From the NCBI GenBank assembly GCA_016714165.1, contig JADJNU010000001.1:868001-932000 (forward strand): DNA of 64,000 bases, written 5' to 3'. The stretch is from Bdellovibrionales bacterium (GTDB lineage: Bacteria > Bdellovibrionota > Bdellovibrionia > Bdellovibrionales > UBA1609). Shown here in pieces: positions 26,895 to 35,251 of this stretch (the first letter of the stretch is position 1; each line of letters starts with the position of its first letter). The translations under genes and the position numbers were made by a program. Below the pieces are notes generated by a model. That model had not been told where the DNA came from. It saw only the letters and a program-made list of their open reading frames with translations, and searched no databases.

Positions 26895-28585
26895 TCAGAG
26901 CACCCAAATACACTTTGATAATTGATTTATTGATAATCATATTCCTGTCCTTTGCGACTCGAACCGCCAATGCTGTCATCAGCGTGGATGACTCCTCAGT
27001 TCCTCGTGTTTCGGCTATTCAGGCGAACTTTATTGACCTCACAACGGGAAGCTTTATTCCTCCAGCCAACGCACTCTTGTTGGTTATGGTCAGCGCTGAT
27101 GCCATTGCAACTGCCGACACTTCTGTCGTTGTTACGGACACACAAAATCTCTCTTGGCACAAAATCGGCGAAGCGGATCCGGGTTCGGGTACCTCCCAAA
27201 GTGGACATGCGAGCGCCTGGTATGCCAGCACTGCGACTAGCACAAGCATGACAGTGAGCGTTCGGCGGACCTCCCAAAATGGAGGAACTAATCGTCTTTC
27301 GTTTAAGGTGTACATTGTCACGGGACACGACCTACTTCAGCCAATAGGGGCCTCATTTTCGGGAGGGGCAACAAGTGATAACGTGACATCCACTCTTTAT
27401 TTGTCGACAGTTGATAATTCAAGGGCCTTTGGTGTTGTCACGGACTGGAATGCTACTGGCCTCCCGACTTCTTCGGATGTCGAAGATGCGGCTGATCATC
27501 CCAGTGAGATCTCGACAATGTCTGTTTACAAATCTGCGGATACTGCGACCGCTGCAACAGCCGTCTCTGTAAACTTTGACCCTTTTGGAGCTGGCCTTGC
27601 CGAATTAACTTATGTTGCCTTTGAGGTACGACCCTCAGGAGCACCCTCGTCAACTTGTTCCTCACCCGCAGGAATCAGCGGCCAATTGCAGTGGATTTCA
27701 GGAGACAGTAAAATCAAGTATTGCAGCAGTGGAAACTGGATCGATACCAGTCATTCTACGGGAGCTAGCTGCGTCGGCACGACAGCAGGTACGATCAATT
27801 ATTCGTCAGGTGATCTCCGATATTGCAATGGAACGAACTGGATCAGCATGAAAGGCTCTCGTCAAGGATCCTGTTCAGGAACAACCGCAGGCACCTCTCA
27901 TTTTTCAGAAAATACTTACAGGATATGCGATGGGACAAATTGGTTTCAAATGGGTCCGTCAGAAATCGCTTTTAGGCAGCTACAGGAACAAACTATCACG
28001 GCAAATACAAATACAATTTCGACAGGAGCTTTTACCTCATCGACGAATCAATCAAACCTTTTGATCTGCTGGCTGAGTTACAATAGCGCAACCGAAAGTG
28101 TCTCAAGCATCAGCGACACGCACGGCAATACATACGCCAAAGCGGCGGGACCCCTTACCGGCACCGGCTCAATTGCAGGCTATAGGCAAGAGATTTGGTA
28201 TGCAGCCAATATAAACGGGGGCTCAGGCCTTGACGTAACAGCCACCCTCAGCTCAACATTCAATGCTTCCAAAGATATTTCGTGCCATGAATATTCTGGA
28301 GCCGCCACATCCAGTCCAATTGACCAAGTCGTTGAGACCACTGGCAGCGGTGCCAATGCAACGACCGCTAACATGACGACAACTTCCGCAAACCAAATGA
28401 TATTTTCAGCAGTTATCTACCAGGGAACGGGAACGGGTGGTCCCGGTCACACACAACGATCCTCTCTTCATACCAACTGCTCACAAGATCGAATTGTCGG
28501 TGCAGCCGGCTCTTACAATGCAAGCTTCACTAACCTCGGAGGCGAAACATGGGCTGCACAGGCCATCTCTGTAAGGTCTCAATAG
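26891..28585 (+). CDS. Exported multi-domain protein co-transcribed with the fibre protein
   Basis: ATG 26891 overlaps the stop of the fibre gene (ATGA), so translation is coupled. The 564-residue product has a signal peptide (ending TANAV). It holds two related beta-rich domains, at residues about 35-245 and 360-564: compare NALLLVMVSADA, VVVTDTQNLSWHKIG, ASAWYAS with SNLLICWLSYNSA, SISDTHGNTYAKAA, EIWYAA. Between them are three cysteine motifs of about 40 residues, each ending YC-x-x-G-x-W (IKYCSSGNWI, LRYCNGTNWI, YRICDGTNWF), a pattern often seen in fibre-associated proteins. It likely partners or decorates the fibre at the surface; that is inferred from the overlap. No catalytic motif seen. 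Confidence 0.7.
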   Translation: MIRAPKYTLIIDLLIIIFLSFATRTANAVISVDDSSVPRVSAIQANFIDLTTGSFIPPANALLLVMVSADAIATADTSVVVTDTQNLSWHKIGEADPGSGTSQSGHASAWYASTATSTSMTVSVRRTSQNGGTNRLSFKVYIVTGHDLLQPIGASFSGGATSDNVTSTLYLSTVDNSRAFGVVTDWNATGLPTSSDVEDAADHPSEISTMSVYKSADTATAATAVSVNFDPFGAGLAELTYVAFEVRPSGAPSSTCSSPAGISGQLQWISGDSKIKYCSSGNWIDTSHSTGASCVGTTAGTINYSSGDLRYCNGTNWISMKGSRQGSCSGTTAGTSHFSENTYRICDGTNWFQMGPSEIAFRQLQEQTITANTNTISTGAFTSSTNQSNLLICWLSYNSATESVSSISDTHGNTYAKAAGPLTGTGSIAGYRQEIWYAANINGGSGLDVTATLSSTFNASKDISCHEYSGAATSSPIDQVVETTGSGANATTANMTTTSANQMIFSAVIYQGTGTGGPGHTQRSSLHTNCSQDRIVGAAGSYNASFTNLGGETWAAQAISVRSQ

Positions 28586-28616
28586 AACCAATTCACCAAC
28601 AGCAGGTTCAATTGAG
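28578..28616. terminator. Bidirectional hairpin between convergent genes
   Basis: CTCAATAGAACC 28578-28589 pairs with GGTTCAATTGAG 28605-28616 (12 positions, one mismatch). It overlaps both stop codons, so it could end transcription from either side; T-runs are weak. Confidence 0.5.
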
Positions 28617-28997
28617 CCTAGATTTTACTTTGTAAGTTGCAGTCGAACTGCAGGTAACGGTCCCGGATTCGGTTGAGCAAGTCGGTGTTCCACAACTAAC
28701 AGAAATGATCTTATTTTCTTTGTTGTCATTTCTGAATTCGACTTTCCAATCATCACAGGCTTTCTTCCAGTTTTTCTTTGCTTCGCGATTCATGGCAGCT
28801 CCCTCTCCCTGAACGTCAGAGGTGCCTTCTGCCAATTCCCACTCCGCATTGTTCTTCTTTTCGCCAGCCTTGCCCTTTCGGATTTCGATTGTGGTGTCTT
28901 CTGCACCGGCACTGTCGACATCTTTCACATCGACAGTCTGAGCAACAGCAATGAGTATCGGCAAAAAAAATGAAACTGCAATAAATAAAGCCTTCAT
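28608..28997 (-). CDS. Small secreted protein with a cysteine-rich tail
   Basis: A 129-residue protein with a signal peptide (ending IAVAQ), an acidic N-terminal part (VDVKDVDSAGAEDTTIEI), a lysine/glutamate-rich middle and a C-terminal cysteine cluster (SVSCGTPTCSTESGTVTCSSTATYKV). No family is recognised. AAGGAA precedes the ATG. It may share a transcript with the VWA gene upstream (58-nt gap). Confidence 0.65.
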   Translation of the reverse strand: MKALFIAVSFFLPILIAVAQTVDVKDVDSAGAEDTTIEIRKGKAGEKKNNAEWELAEGTSDVQGEGAAMNREAKKNWKKACDDWKVEFRNDNKENKIISVSCGTPTCSTESGTVTCSSTATYKVKSRLN

Positions 28998-29055
28998 GTT
29001 AAATTCCTTTTTTTTCTAGCTTCTCTCTCATATCTCTAATCTCTAAACTCTAAAC

Positions 29056-30150
29056 TCATTCAGATTTCTCAGCAGCAGGAATAAACTCTACATAAATCGG
29101 ATTGTGCTCAGAAACCAAAGACAAGTCCACTCTTTCTCCTATTATGATCTCATTTTCAAGAGGAGAATAGATCCAGCTTTCCTCCGGCAGGCCTCGCCGT
29201 AATTCGACCCCATTGACGTACAATTGAAGAGATGGCTCTTTGGGTGCCATCATCAAAGGGACCCGTCGCGAAGTCAGACCAGTGAATTTCCTAGCAATAT
29301 CAGCAAGTTCCCGGCCAAAAGAAGGAGAACATACCGAAGAAGTTGAGCCCTTCATCAAATCGACAATGAAGGACTCCAGTTTAATGGCCTTGGCGAAATA
29401 ATCATCTCGTGCACAGACATTGTCGTTTGCTGTCACCATGATCCCGTGAGCATAAACACTCGACTCAGCCTTAAGAGCTAAAAGATTCCTGGCGAGCTCG
29501 TCCCCGCCAATTGCGCTTTGATCCTCGGCATCTGTCACAATGACGGTGAGAAAGGCCGCATGGTCACGCAAAAATCCTTTGTTGAAACCGTCCGACTTCG
29601 CCTTTGAGGTTGCCGCTTGCAATGAGTCCAGTGGGGTCTCTCGCGAGGAGCCATCGACGCCCACAGAGAGATTTTTTGAAATCACTTCAGCCCTATTTTG
29701 AGTCTCTGGAGTCACGTATCCGTTGACCAAAGAACCGCATTTTTCCGGCGTATCACATGAGGTTGTGACCACACCTATGTGATAGTGCGCCAACGAATTT
29801 AGCTGATCCAAAAAGAGACTAAAGTTTCTCTTCAATTCGTCTTGTATCAGGGACATGCTCCCAGAATCATCTATTACAAAAAGAATGTCCGTCGCTTGCC
29901 CGAAATATTCAAGTCTCACTTTGTTCGGCAGTCGATCCATTCCGATCACCTTGCCATTTGGAAGAATCTTTCTGACGGCCGCAGCTCCCGCTCGATCAAT
30001 GCCCCCAAAAGACAAAACAACTACCAAGGCAACTACCGTGCAAATTAATTTCGAATGCAACAATTTGCGAGCTAATAAATTGGCTGGAGAAAAACTCGTT
30101 CGGAAAAGGTCCACACAGTTCAACAGTTGAATCCGAATTGCAATAGACAT
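29056..30150 (-). CDS. Exported or membrane-anchored von Willebrand factor A domain protein
   Basis: The start is ATG 30150, 6 nt after GGGAGAC; an earlier in-frame ATG at 30393 lies inside the divergent RNase H gene region and is rejected. The 364-residue product has a hydrophobic segment at residues about 35-50 (KLICTVVALVVVLSFGG) with a long N-terminal lead, so it may be a signal anchor. The VWA domain begins at about residue 86: ATDILFVIDDSGSMS gives the MIDAS D-x-S-x-S at residues 94-98, and FLTVIVTDAEDQSA supplies the later aspartate. Such domains bind proteins through a metal ion. C-terminal 90 residues hold a small beta domain (LQLYVNGVELRRGLPEESW). Partner unknown. Confidence 0.75.
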   Translation of the reverse strand: MSIAIRIQLLNCVDLFRTSFSPANLLARKLLHSKLICTVVALVVVLSFGGIDRAGAAAVRKILPNGKVIGMDRLPNKVRLEYFGQATDILFVIDDSGSMSLIQDELKRNFSLFLDQLNSLAHYHIGVVTTSCDTPEKCGSLVNGYVTPETQNRAEVISKNLSVGVDGSSRETPLDSLQAATSKAKSDGFNKGFLRDHAAFLTVIVTDAEDQSAIGGDELARNLLALKAESSVYAHGIMVTANDNVCARDDYFAKAIKLESFIVDLMKGSTSSVCSPSFGRELADIARKFTGLTSRRVPLMMAPKEPSLQLYVNGVELRRGLPEESWIYSPLENEIIIGERVDLSLVSEHNPIYVEFIPAAEKSE

Positions 30151-30302
30151 CCGTTGTCTCCCTGAATTATGCTGAGCCAGCTTTATTGGGATGATAATTA
30201 GGCTCCTCTTCTGCTGTCCAGAGTTTTTTAAGTAAATTCTGCGTTCATGCTGACAGGATGCTGCATATTTATGGATCCAATAGACAGAGGAGGTTTGACA
30301 CA

Positions 30303-31058
30303 ATGACCGGAAATCTAGATTTCTCAAATACCATACTTCTGTTTTCAGATGGGGCTTGTTCCGGAAATCCTGGCCCCGGTGGATTTGGCACAATCATAGT
30401 GACCCCAGATGGACAAGTCGAAGAACTGGGCGAACACAATCCCTCTACCACAAATAATCGAATGGAGATGATTGGAGTTCTGCGTGGGCTCCAAAAAATT
30501 AAGAACTTGACGGGCGATCTCTGGGTCCTTACGGATTCCACTTATGTTATTCGAGGAATCACACAGTGGATATGGGGTTGGAAAAAAAAGAATTGGATCA
30601 CCGCCGAGGGCGCCGACGTTGCCAACAAAGACCTATGGGAATATCTCGATCAAGAGGTCAGAGCCCGACTTGCACAAGGAAAGGTGGAATGGAAATACCT
30701 TCGAGGCCATCAAGGAATTCCGGGCAACGAACGATGCGATGAGATTGCTGTGAGTTTTTCAAAAAAGAAAAACCCCGGTTTATTTAAAGGCACCCTGCTG
30801 GCTTATCCCACCGCGATCTACGACCTTCCCGACGATCTTTCTCTCCCCCCAATGAAACCAAAAACAGAAAAGTCTCCGGCCTACTCCTACCTCAGCTATG
30901 TCAACGGCAGCTTGAAGAGGCATAAAACTTGGCCGGAGTGCGAATCACAAGTGAAGGGTCGCTCTGGGGCTAAATTTAAAAAATCCACTTCCCGAGAAGA
31001 TGAACAAGAAATTGTTGTCGTCTGGGGCTTAGACCCCAGCGTCCTAGACAACCTGTAA
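30303..31058 (+). CDS. rnhA: Ribonuclease HI with C-terminal viroplasmin-like domain
   Basis: RNase HI cuts RNA in RNA-DNA hybrids. The start at ATG 30303 has AGGAGG 8 nt upstream; an ATG at 30258 has no site. Catalytic residues are in place: LLFSDGACSGNPGPG (first Asp), NNRMEMIGVLRGL (Glu), VLTDSTYVI (Asp) and GNERCDEIA (last Asp), covering residues about 10-150. Residues about 195-251 (AYSYLSYVNGSLKRHKTWPEC, ESQVKGRSGAKFKKS) match the small viroplasmin/RNase H1 hybrid-binding domain, which in eukaryotic and many bacterial RNases HI sits at the N-terminus. Here it is at the C-terminus. Total 251 residues. Divergent from the VWA gene. Confidence 0.88.
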   Translation: MTGNLDFSNTILLFSDGACSGNPGPGGFGTIIVTPDGQVEELGEHNPSTTNNRMEMIGVLRGLQKIKNLTGDLWVLTDSTYVIRGITQWIWGWKKKNWITAEGADVANKDLWEYLDQEVRARLAQGKVEWKYLRGHQGIPGNERCDEIAVSFSKKKNPGLFKGTLLAYPTAIYDLPDDLSLPPMKPKTEKSPAYSYLSYVNGSLKRHKTWPECESQVKGRSGAKFKKSTSREDEQEIVVVWGLDPSVLDNL

Positions 31059-31088
31059 AGAATGAATTTTGAGCTTAGTTGGGCCCCC

Positions 31089-31136
31089 AAGGTGGCACTC
31101 AAGGTGGCTCTAAAGATGCCACTCAAGGTGGCGGAG
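31089..31136 (+). repeat. Four 12-nt tandem repeats
   Basis: Units AAGGTGGCACTC, AAGGTGGCTCTA, AAGATGCCACTC and AAGGTGGCGGAG follow each other exactly from 31089 to 31136, starting 30 nt after the RNase H stop. Confidence 0.85.
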
Positions 31137-31278
31137 AAAGTCTTGAATTGACTGCAAAAACCTGAGACTTCACCAAACAGCCATTTTACTACCGTTTTTT
31201 TTGTAGTCATTTCTAGTGCTTTCTTTTTAAACAGCTGACCAGTTCTTGAATCGAATCTCCATCTCTGAATACTTAGAG

Positions 31279-31306
31279 TTGGCCCAAGACTTGCTCTATC
31301 TATAAT
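31279..31306 (+). promoter_or_regulatory. Candidate sigma70-type promoter of the haem-c/Tat operon
   Basis: TTGGCC at 31279-31284, 16-nt spacer, perfect TATAAT at 31301-31306, about 76 nt ahead of the first gene. The strong -10 makes it the best promoter match in the window. Confidence 0.55.
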
Positions 31307-31381
31307 AAGATCGAGTGGGTTTGGTGGGATCGAATTTAAGACATGAGCCTTTTGCTCAAATAAGTACGGAGAAACCTTAAG

Positions 31382-32026
31382 ATGTTAGCCATTTTAAGAT
31401 ACAAAATGCTACTGTTCGCGATTGTCACTCTCAGTGCCCTGACAGGCTATGGAGTTGCCTGCGCACCCAGCGGCTTCAAATCCAAAACCTTGCTTGAAAC
31501 ATCGGAAAGTTCAATCTCATTTAGAGACAGTTTAAACTCATGCAGTTTTTCTGATCCGTCCACTTTGTCAAACGTCATCAAGCAGAAATTTGATATCAGC
31601 AGTGGCGACATTCCCATAGTTGACAGCAAAGGTGTCACGAAAAAAGATATTTCCTGTGGAGACGGAAAAACAGCAGTTGACTGTTTTTACATCAAAAAAT
31701 ATCGCCCTGATTTGGGCGAATCAGATCTGAACAAGGGACTCCTCGGAAATTCAGCCTGCTCTCCAACGAAGTTTAGAATTACAACAGAGCTATTTATCAA
31801 CGCCTGCCAGTTAGCTCTAAAAACTCCCGCCGTCAAGGATCGGCTGTTTCCTCTTGGGGTCGATAATTATGACTATCTCTATCTCACCTTCACGGGCAGA
31901 CACCCCGAATTAGTAGAAGTTTCTGTTCTCAAGAGTCTTCAAAGTAATTTTGAAGATGAAACCAAGAAAGCGGTCGCGGCCTGCGCTGCAGTTGCGGGCA
32001 GCCTAGAGTCCTTGACTATTATGTAA
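31382..32026 (+). CDS. Cysteine-containing lipoprotein, first gene of the haem-c/Tat operon
   Basis: A 214-residue protein. A lipoprotein signal is likely: a hydrophobic run ending TGYGVAC, with cysteine at residue 27. The mature part has six further cysteines (in NSCSFSDPS, DISCGDG, VDCFYIK, NSACSPTK, NACQLAL, AACAAVA) and no C-x-x-C-H haem site. AAACCTTAAG lies before the ATG; the ribosome-binding site is weak. It precedes the Tat protein by 29 nt. No family is recognised. By context it belongs with the electron-transfer-like proteins downstream. Confidence 0.7.
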   Translation: MLAILRYKMLLFAIVTLSALTGYGVACAPSGFKSKTLLETSESSISFRDSLNSCSFSDPSTLSNVIKQKFDISSGDIPIVDSKGVTKKDISCGDGKTAVDCFYIKKYRPDLGESDLNKGLLGNSACSPTKFRITTELFINACQLALKTPAVKDRLFPLGVDNYDYLYLTFTGRHPELVEVSVLKSLQSNFEDETKKAVAACAAVAGSLESLTIM

Positions 32027-32055
32027 TGTGAATAAATGAATAAGGCAGAAATCAA

Positions 32056-33387
32056 ATGAGTAAAAAATCTTATGTTTCTCGAAGAGAGTTTATCACAAAG
32101 GCAAGCCTGGCACTTGTTTCAACAGGTCTGGCTCCTCTGGATTCACTTGAAGTCGCACAACGCCTAGCGAAAAAATATCTGCCCTTGGCAGACGCGCAGG
32201 AATCGGGATCTCCAACAAGAATTATTGAAATTGGACTGCGAGCTGGCGTGCCACTCATTTATCTGGGCACAGGTAAGGAATTCAAAAGTCTCTCGACACC
32301 TCGCTACCCTAACTGCCCCTTTTCAGGCAATGCACTGACCGACGCAGGAAATAATCTGCATCTCAATACGAGCACGGCAGCACTCGCACCCCACGCTGGG
32401 AATATTGCCATCACTCAAGGCATCGCAAATGAGGATGGGCACACTGATCTATTTTCTTATAGAAAGGGCGGCGGTGGAATAAACAAAGTGTCACCGATCA
32501 TTGAGGTGACAAGCAGAAACAACTCCTTTTCATTGATGAGCGGAGTCCAATTCGGCGATGGCGTCATAAGTAACACTCTTGGAAAACCGGATTTACAAAA
32601 AGTCAATACCGCCACCTTTTATGATTACTTCAAGAAGCCAACTCTCCTCGTGCCAGAATCTGAAGCGGATATTATTGCAAAAGCGTCTAGGGACTTGTCA
32701 CGAAAGCAAGCGCTTCTTTTGGAGCGAGCACAAAAAAATGCTGTTCCTGTGGCAAATTATCACAGTGCGGCCGTCTCCCTTATGACAACTGATTTCAGTT
32801 CCGTTTTAAATCTCGACGGAATCCCTTCCGGCCTGACAACCGGAAGAAAAGCAGGTTACGCCGATTCGGCAAAATCTCTGGCAATGACACTCAAAGCAAT
32901 GAGTCTAAATTTGATTAATTCAAGTCTTATCGCAATCAATACCGGGGATTGGCATGGGTTTCAATCAATTGGAGCAAACCCGGACTTCCCATCAGAAATG
33001 GCCGCAATCTTAGCCGCGACAATTGATTATCTCAAAAAGACTCCTGAGCCGGCCAGCACGAAGGCTGAAACACTATGGGACACCACACTCATTGTTGTGG
33101 GCTCAGAATTCACTCGTGGAATTAGTCCCGTCGGCGCAGACAATAGTGACGGAGCGACTCAGGGGGTTATGCTTATCGGAAAGCGAGTTCGCGGCGGATA
33201 CTATGGAGGCTTCACTCTTAGCGAAACTGGAAATGCCGCGGGCATGGCCCACGGTTTTGACTTGGCAACAGGAGAAACCACGCCGAACAAAACCGTCACC
33301 AACGAAGGCGTCTATCACACGACAAACGCTCTTTTGGGAAATTCAGAGTTTGACCTTAAGAAGGTGTTTAAATGCATGATCGGATAG
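32056..33387 (+). CDS. Tat-exported DUF1501-like protein
   Basis: The 443-residue product begins with a Tat signal (SRREFITKASLALVSTG, twin arginine then F-x-x-K). The body resembles the DUF1501 family of alkaline-phosphatase/sulfatase fold: NIAITQGIANEDGHTDLF in the first half, then LIAINTGDWHGFQSIGANPD, a region corresponding to the family's W-D-T-H segment, DTTLIVVGSEFTRGISPVGADNSDG, corresponding to its S-E-F-G-R metal-binding part, and GVMLIGKRVRGGYYGG. Some metal ligands of the fold differ (GDWHG instead of GWDTH), so activity is uncertain. DUF1501 genes typically pair with large Tat or cytochrome-type partners, as here: the next gene overlaps by 16 nt. Confidence 0.7.
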   Translation: MSKKSYVSRREFITKASLALVSTGLAPLDSLEVAQRLAKKYLPLADAQESGSPTRIIEIGLRAGVPLIYLGTGKEFKSLSTPRYPNCPFSGNALTDAGNNLHLNTSTAALAPHAGNIAITQGIANEDGHTDLFSYRKGGGGINKVSPIIEVTSRNNSFSLMSGVQFGDGVISNTLGKPDLQKVNTATFYDYFKKPTLLVPESEADIIAKASRDLSRKQALLLERAQKNAVPVANYHSAAVSLMTTDFSSVLNLDGIPSGLTTGRKAGYADSAKSLAMTLKAMSLNLINSSLIAINTGDWHGFQSIGANPDFPSEMAAILAATIDYLKKTPEPASTKAETLWDTTLIVVGSEFTRGISPVGADNSDGATQGVMLIGKRVRGGYYGGFTLSETGNAAGMAHGFDLATGETTPNKTVTNEGVYHTTNALLGNSEFDLKKVFKCMIG

Positions 33388-34481
33388 GCACGCAAGCTAA
33401 AGTAATAAAGGGAATCAAATTATTTTATTTGATATTTCTTCCTATTTTGCTCGCCTCCGGTTGCAACCGATATTATGCACATGAGATCATCGAGCCCTCC
33501 GAAGCACCTTTGGACGCTCGCTCACTTAGCGAAAAAAGAATCAAGGCCTTAAAAAATCTCCAAATAACCCTGGTTCGAAGGCTGCCCTCGGACGACGAAT
33601 TAAAGCTCGCAGAATCTCAAGAGGGCTTTTTAAAAGTCCTTCAAGAGACTCTCAACTCTGAAGATTTTAAGGCCTCAACTCTAGCACTCGCGATAAATGA
33701 TTTTGAAATGGGGGGCACAGCCAATGGAATCAATTACAGCGAACCTGCAAACTTAGCGACTTATCTGATCGTCAATAACTTGGACTACAGACAGCTCCTT
33801 TTAGCTGATTACTGCGTTGACGACAGTTTCGCAAAAGTTCAATGCTCCTCCTTTTCTTCGGAGAGCCAGTCTCAGATGTACGCCGCAGGGGCCCTGACCA
33901 CTCAAGGATTTCTGGAAAAATGGCAGAGTGCGTTTAATTTTCGGAGAACATCCAAGGCATTCAAGGCCTTTGCCTGTCGCGCCTATCCCGACGAAGTAGA
34001 CACGGGACTTGCTCCAGAGCAACTCTCAACCACGGTGAAGCAATTCAATTGCACTGACTGTGTTCCCAAATGCTACGACTGCCATCGAAATATGAATCCC
34101 CGAGCATCTCTGTTCTACGCCTTTGATCGAAAGGGAAAATTCAATACCAATCCGAATCCAAATCCTCAGGCTGGAGAAATTACCGTAACTGATACTGGAG
34201 TCGCGTCCACCGTGGCTGACTTGTTAGTTTCTGGAGCGAAACCCATTTTTCACGGCTACGAACTCGCCAACCTCAAGGATTACGGAAGCCGTTTGGCTGA
34301 GAGCGATGAATTCAGCAAGTGCACGACCCAGCGAATTGTCGGTCGTCTGTTCGGATTGCCGGCAGACAAAGCCCTGCCTCCAGATCTGGAGCACTTTTAT
34401 CAAGGCCTCAAAGAAGATGACTTCAAAGTAAAGGATTTCATTTTGAGAGTCGCGACGAGCCCGGAGTTTCTTGGCCGATGA
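33372..34481 (+). CDS. Haem-c lipoprotein with DUF1588/DUF1592-like C-terminus
   Basis: A 369-residue protein whose lipoprotein box is LLASGC (residues 27-32). The N-terminal half has LVRRLPSDDELKLAES, like the 'RRLP-x-x-E' start of planctomycete-type cytochrome-associated domains. The C-terminal half contains CYDCHRNMNPRASLFYAFDRKGKF: a C-x-x-C-H haem site with the N-M-N-P tail that is typical of DUF1588, followed by a DUF1585-like end (RIVGRLFGLPADKAL ... VKDFILRVATSPEFLG). It overlaps genes on both sides (16 and 4 nt), so it is translationally coupled. It probably carries electrons at the outer or inner membrane together with the other operon products; inferred. Confidence 0.7.
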   Translation: MHDRIGTQAKVIKGIKLFYLIFLPILLASGCNRYYAHEIIEPSEAPLDARSLSEKRIKALKNLQITLVRRLPSDDELKLAESQEGFLKVLQETLNSEDFKASTLALAINDFEMGGTANGINYSEPANLATYLIVNNLDYRQLLLADYCVDDSFAKVQCSSFSSESQSQMYAAGALTTQGFLEKWQSAFNFRRTSKAFKAFACRAYPDEVDTGLAPEQLSTTVKQFNCTDCVPKCYDCHRNMNPRASLFYAFDRKGKFNTNPNPNPQAGEITVTDTGVASTVADLLVSGAKPIFHGYELANLKDYGSRLAESDEFSKCTTQRIVGRLFGLPADKALPPDLEHFYQGLKEDDFKVKDFILRVATSPEFLGR

Positions 34482-35116
34482 ATAGGAATAGGGATCTCAT
34501 TATTCCTTGTTTGATCTTGATCACAAGCTTGATGATATCCATTCACCAGGGCTGTACTCTCAATGGAGCTTGGCATGATCAGTCCTCAGAGGATTCGAAA
34601 GTTCCTGATTTTTCTGATTTGTTTCAACCTAACCCAGCGATACCGATCTTTTCGTCACTATCGGGAAACGAAATAAATGCGGATCAGGATGTGATTTTCG
34701 TTTACGGAGGTTTTCTCAAACCCTGGGTTGATGCAATTTGGGATCATCAGTTTGGCGATGGCTCTAAAATTTGCACACAAGAAACAGCCCCTAATTTGAA
34801 ATCTGCCACTTTTCGATGTAGCAATGAAGGAGAATTCACCGTATCTCTATGGGTGAAATATGAGGATGGGGGTACAGATATTTTTTCCTTGAGTTACCAG
34901 GTTAAGAAGGATCAGGGAGAGCCTCCTCCGCCTGTCGATGGAGTTGCCCTTTACGCAAGCTACTGCGCCTCTTGTCACAAGGCCTTGGGGCAAAGCACAA
35001 AACGCGGTAGAACCTCGCAACAGATTCGCGATGCCATTGCCAATGTTGTGACTATGAACAATCTGGTTAACCTCACAACTGAAGAAATCGACGCCATCGC
35101 CAAAGCCCTCAAGTAA
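34478..35116 (+). CDS. Cytochrome c lipoprotein with PKD-like domain
   Basis: A 212-residue product overlapping the previous stop (ATGA). Lipoprotein box HQGC at residues 23-26. Residues about 60-145 look like an Ig/PKD fold (DQDVIFVYGGFLKPWVDAIWDH ... GDGSKICTQE ... FTVSLWVKYEDGG). After a Pro-rich linker, residues about 155-212 form a mono-haem class I cytochrome c: LYASYCASCHKALGQS with C-x-x-C-H, and ANVVTMNNLVNLTTEEIDAIAKAL supplying a methionine ligand and the C-terminal helix. Last gene of the operon. Confidence 0.78.
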   Translation: MNRNRDLIIPCLILITSLMISIHQGCTLNGAWHDQSSEDSKVPDFSDLFQPNPAIPIFSSLSGNEINADQDVIFVYGGFLKPWVDAIWDHQFGDGSKICTQETAPNLKSATFRCSNEGEFTVSLWVKYEDGGTDIFSLSYQVKKDQGEPPPPVDGVALYASYCASCHKALGQSTKRGRTSQQIRDAIANVVTMNNLVNLTTEEIDAIAKALK

Positions 35117-35251
35117 TCGAGCAATCAAATCATCGAGTCATCCAACAATCAAAGAATCGACCCCAGCACATTTCTCGCATACAATGCGGCTTGAACATTG
35201 AGACCAAGCTCGATAAAATGAGCCACTCTTACTCTTATGAGGGCAATCAAC

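Larger units (their letters stand above)
31059..31381 (+). other. Intergenic region with 12-nt repeats and promoter
   Basis: Contains the tandem repeat at 31089-31136 and the candidate promoter at 31279-31306. No gene is supported in between. Confidence 0.5.

Noticed and set aside
24777..28585. Prophage tail-fibre module
   Set aside because: Both proteins have signal peptides and there are no phage structural, replication or integrase genes nearby.
29056..30393. Early start (30393) of the VWA protein
   Set aside because: The extra 81 residues are basic and cysteine-rich, overlap the divergent gene's start and have no ribosome-binding site; 30150 has one.
31089..31136. CRISPR-like array
   Set aside because: 12-nt units are directly adjacent, without spacers.
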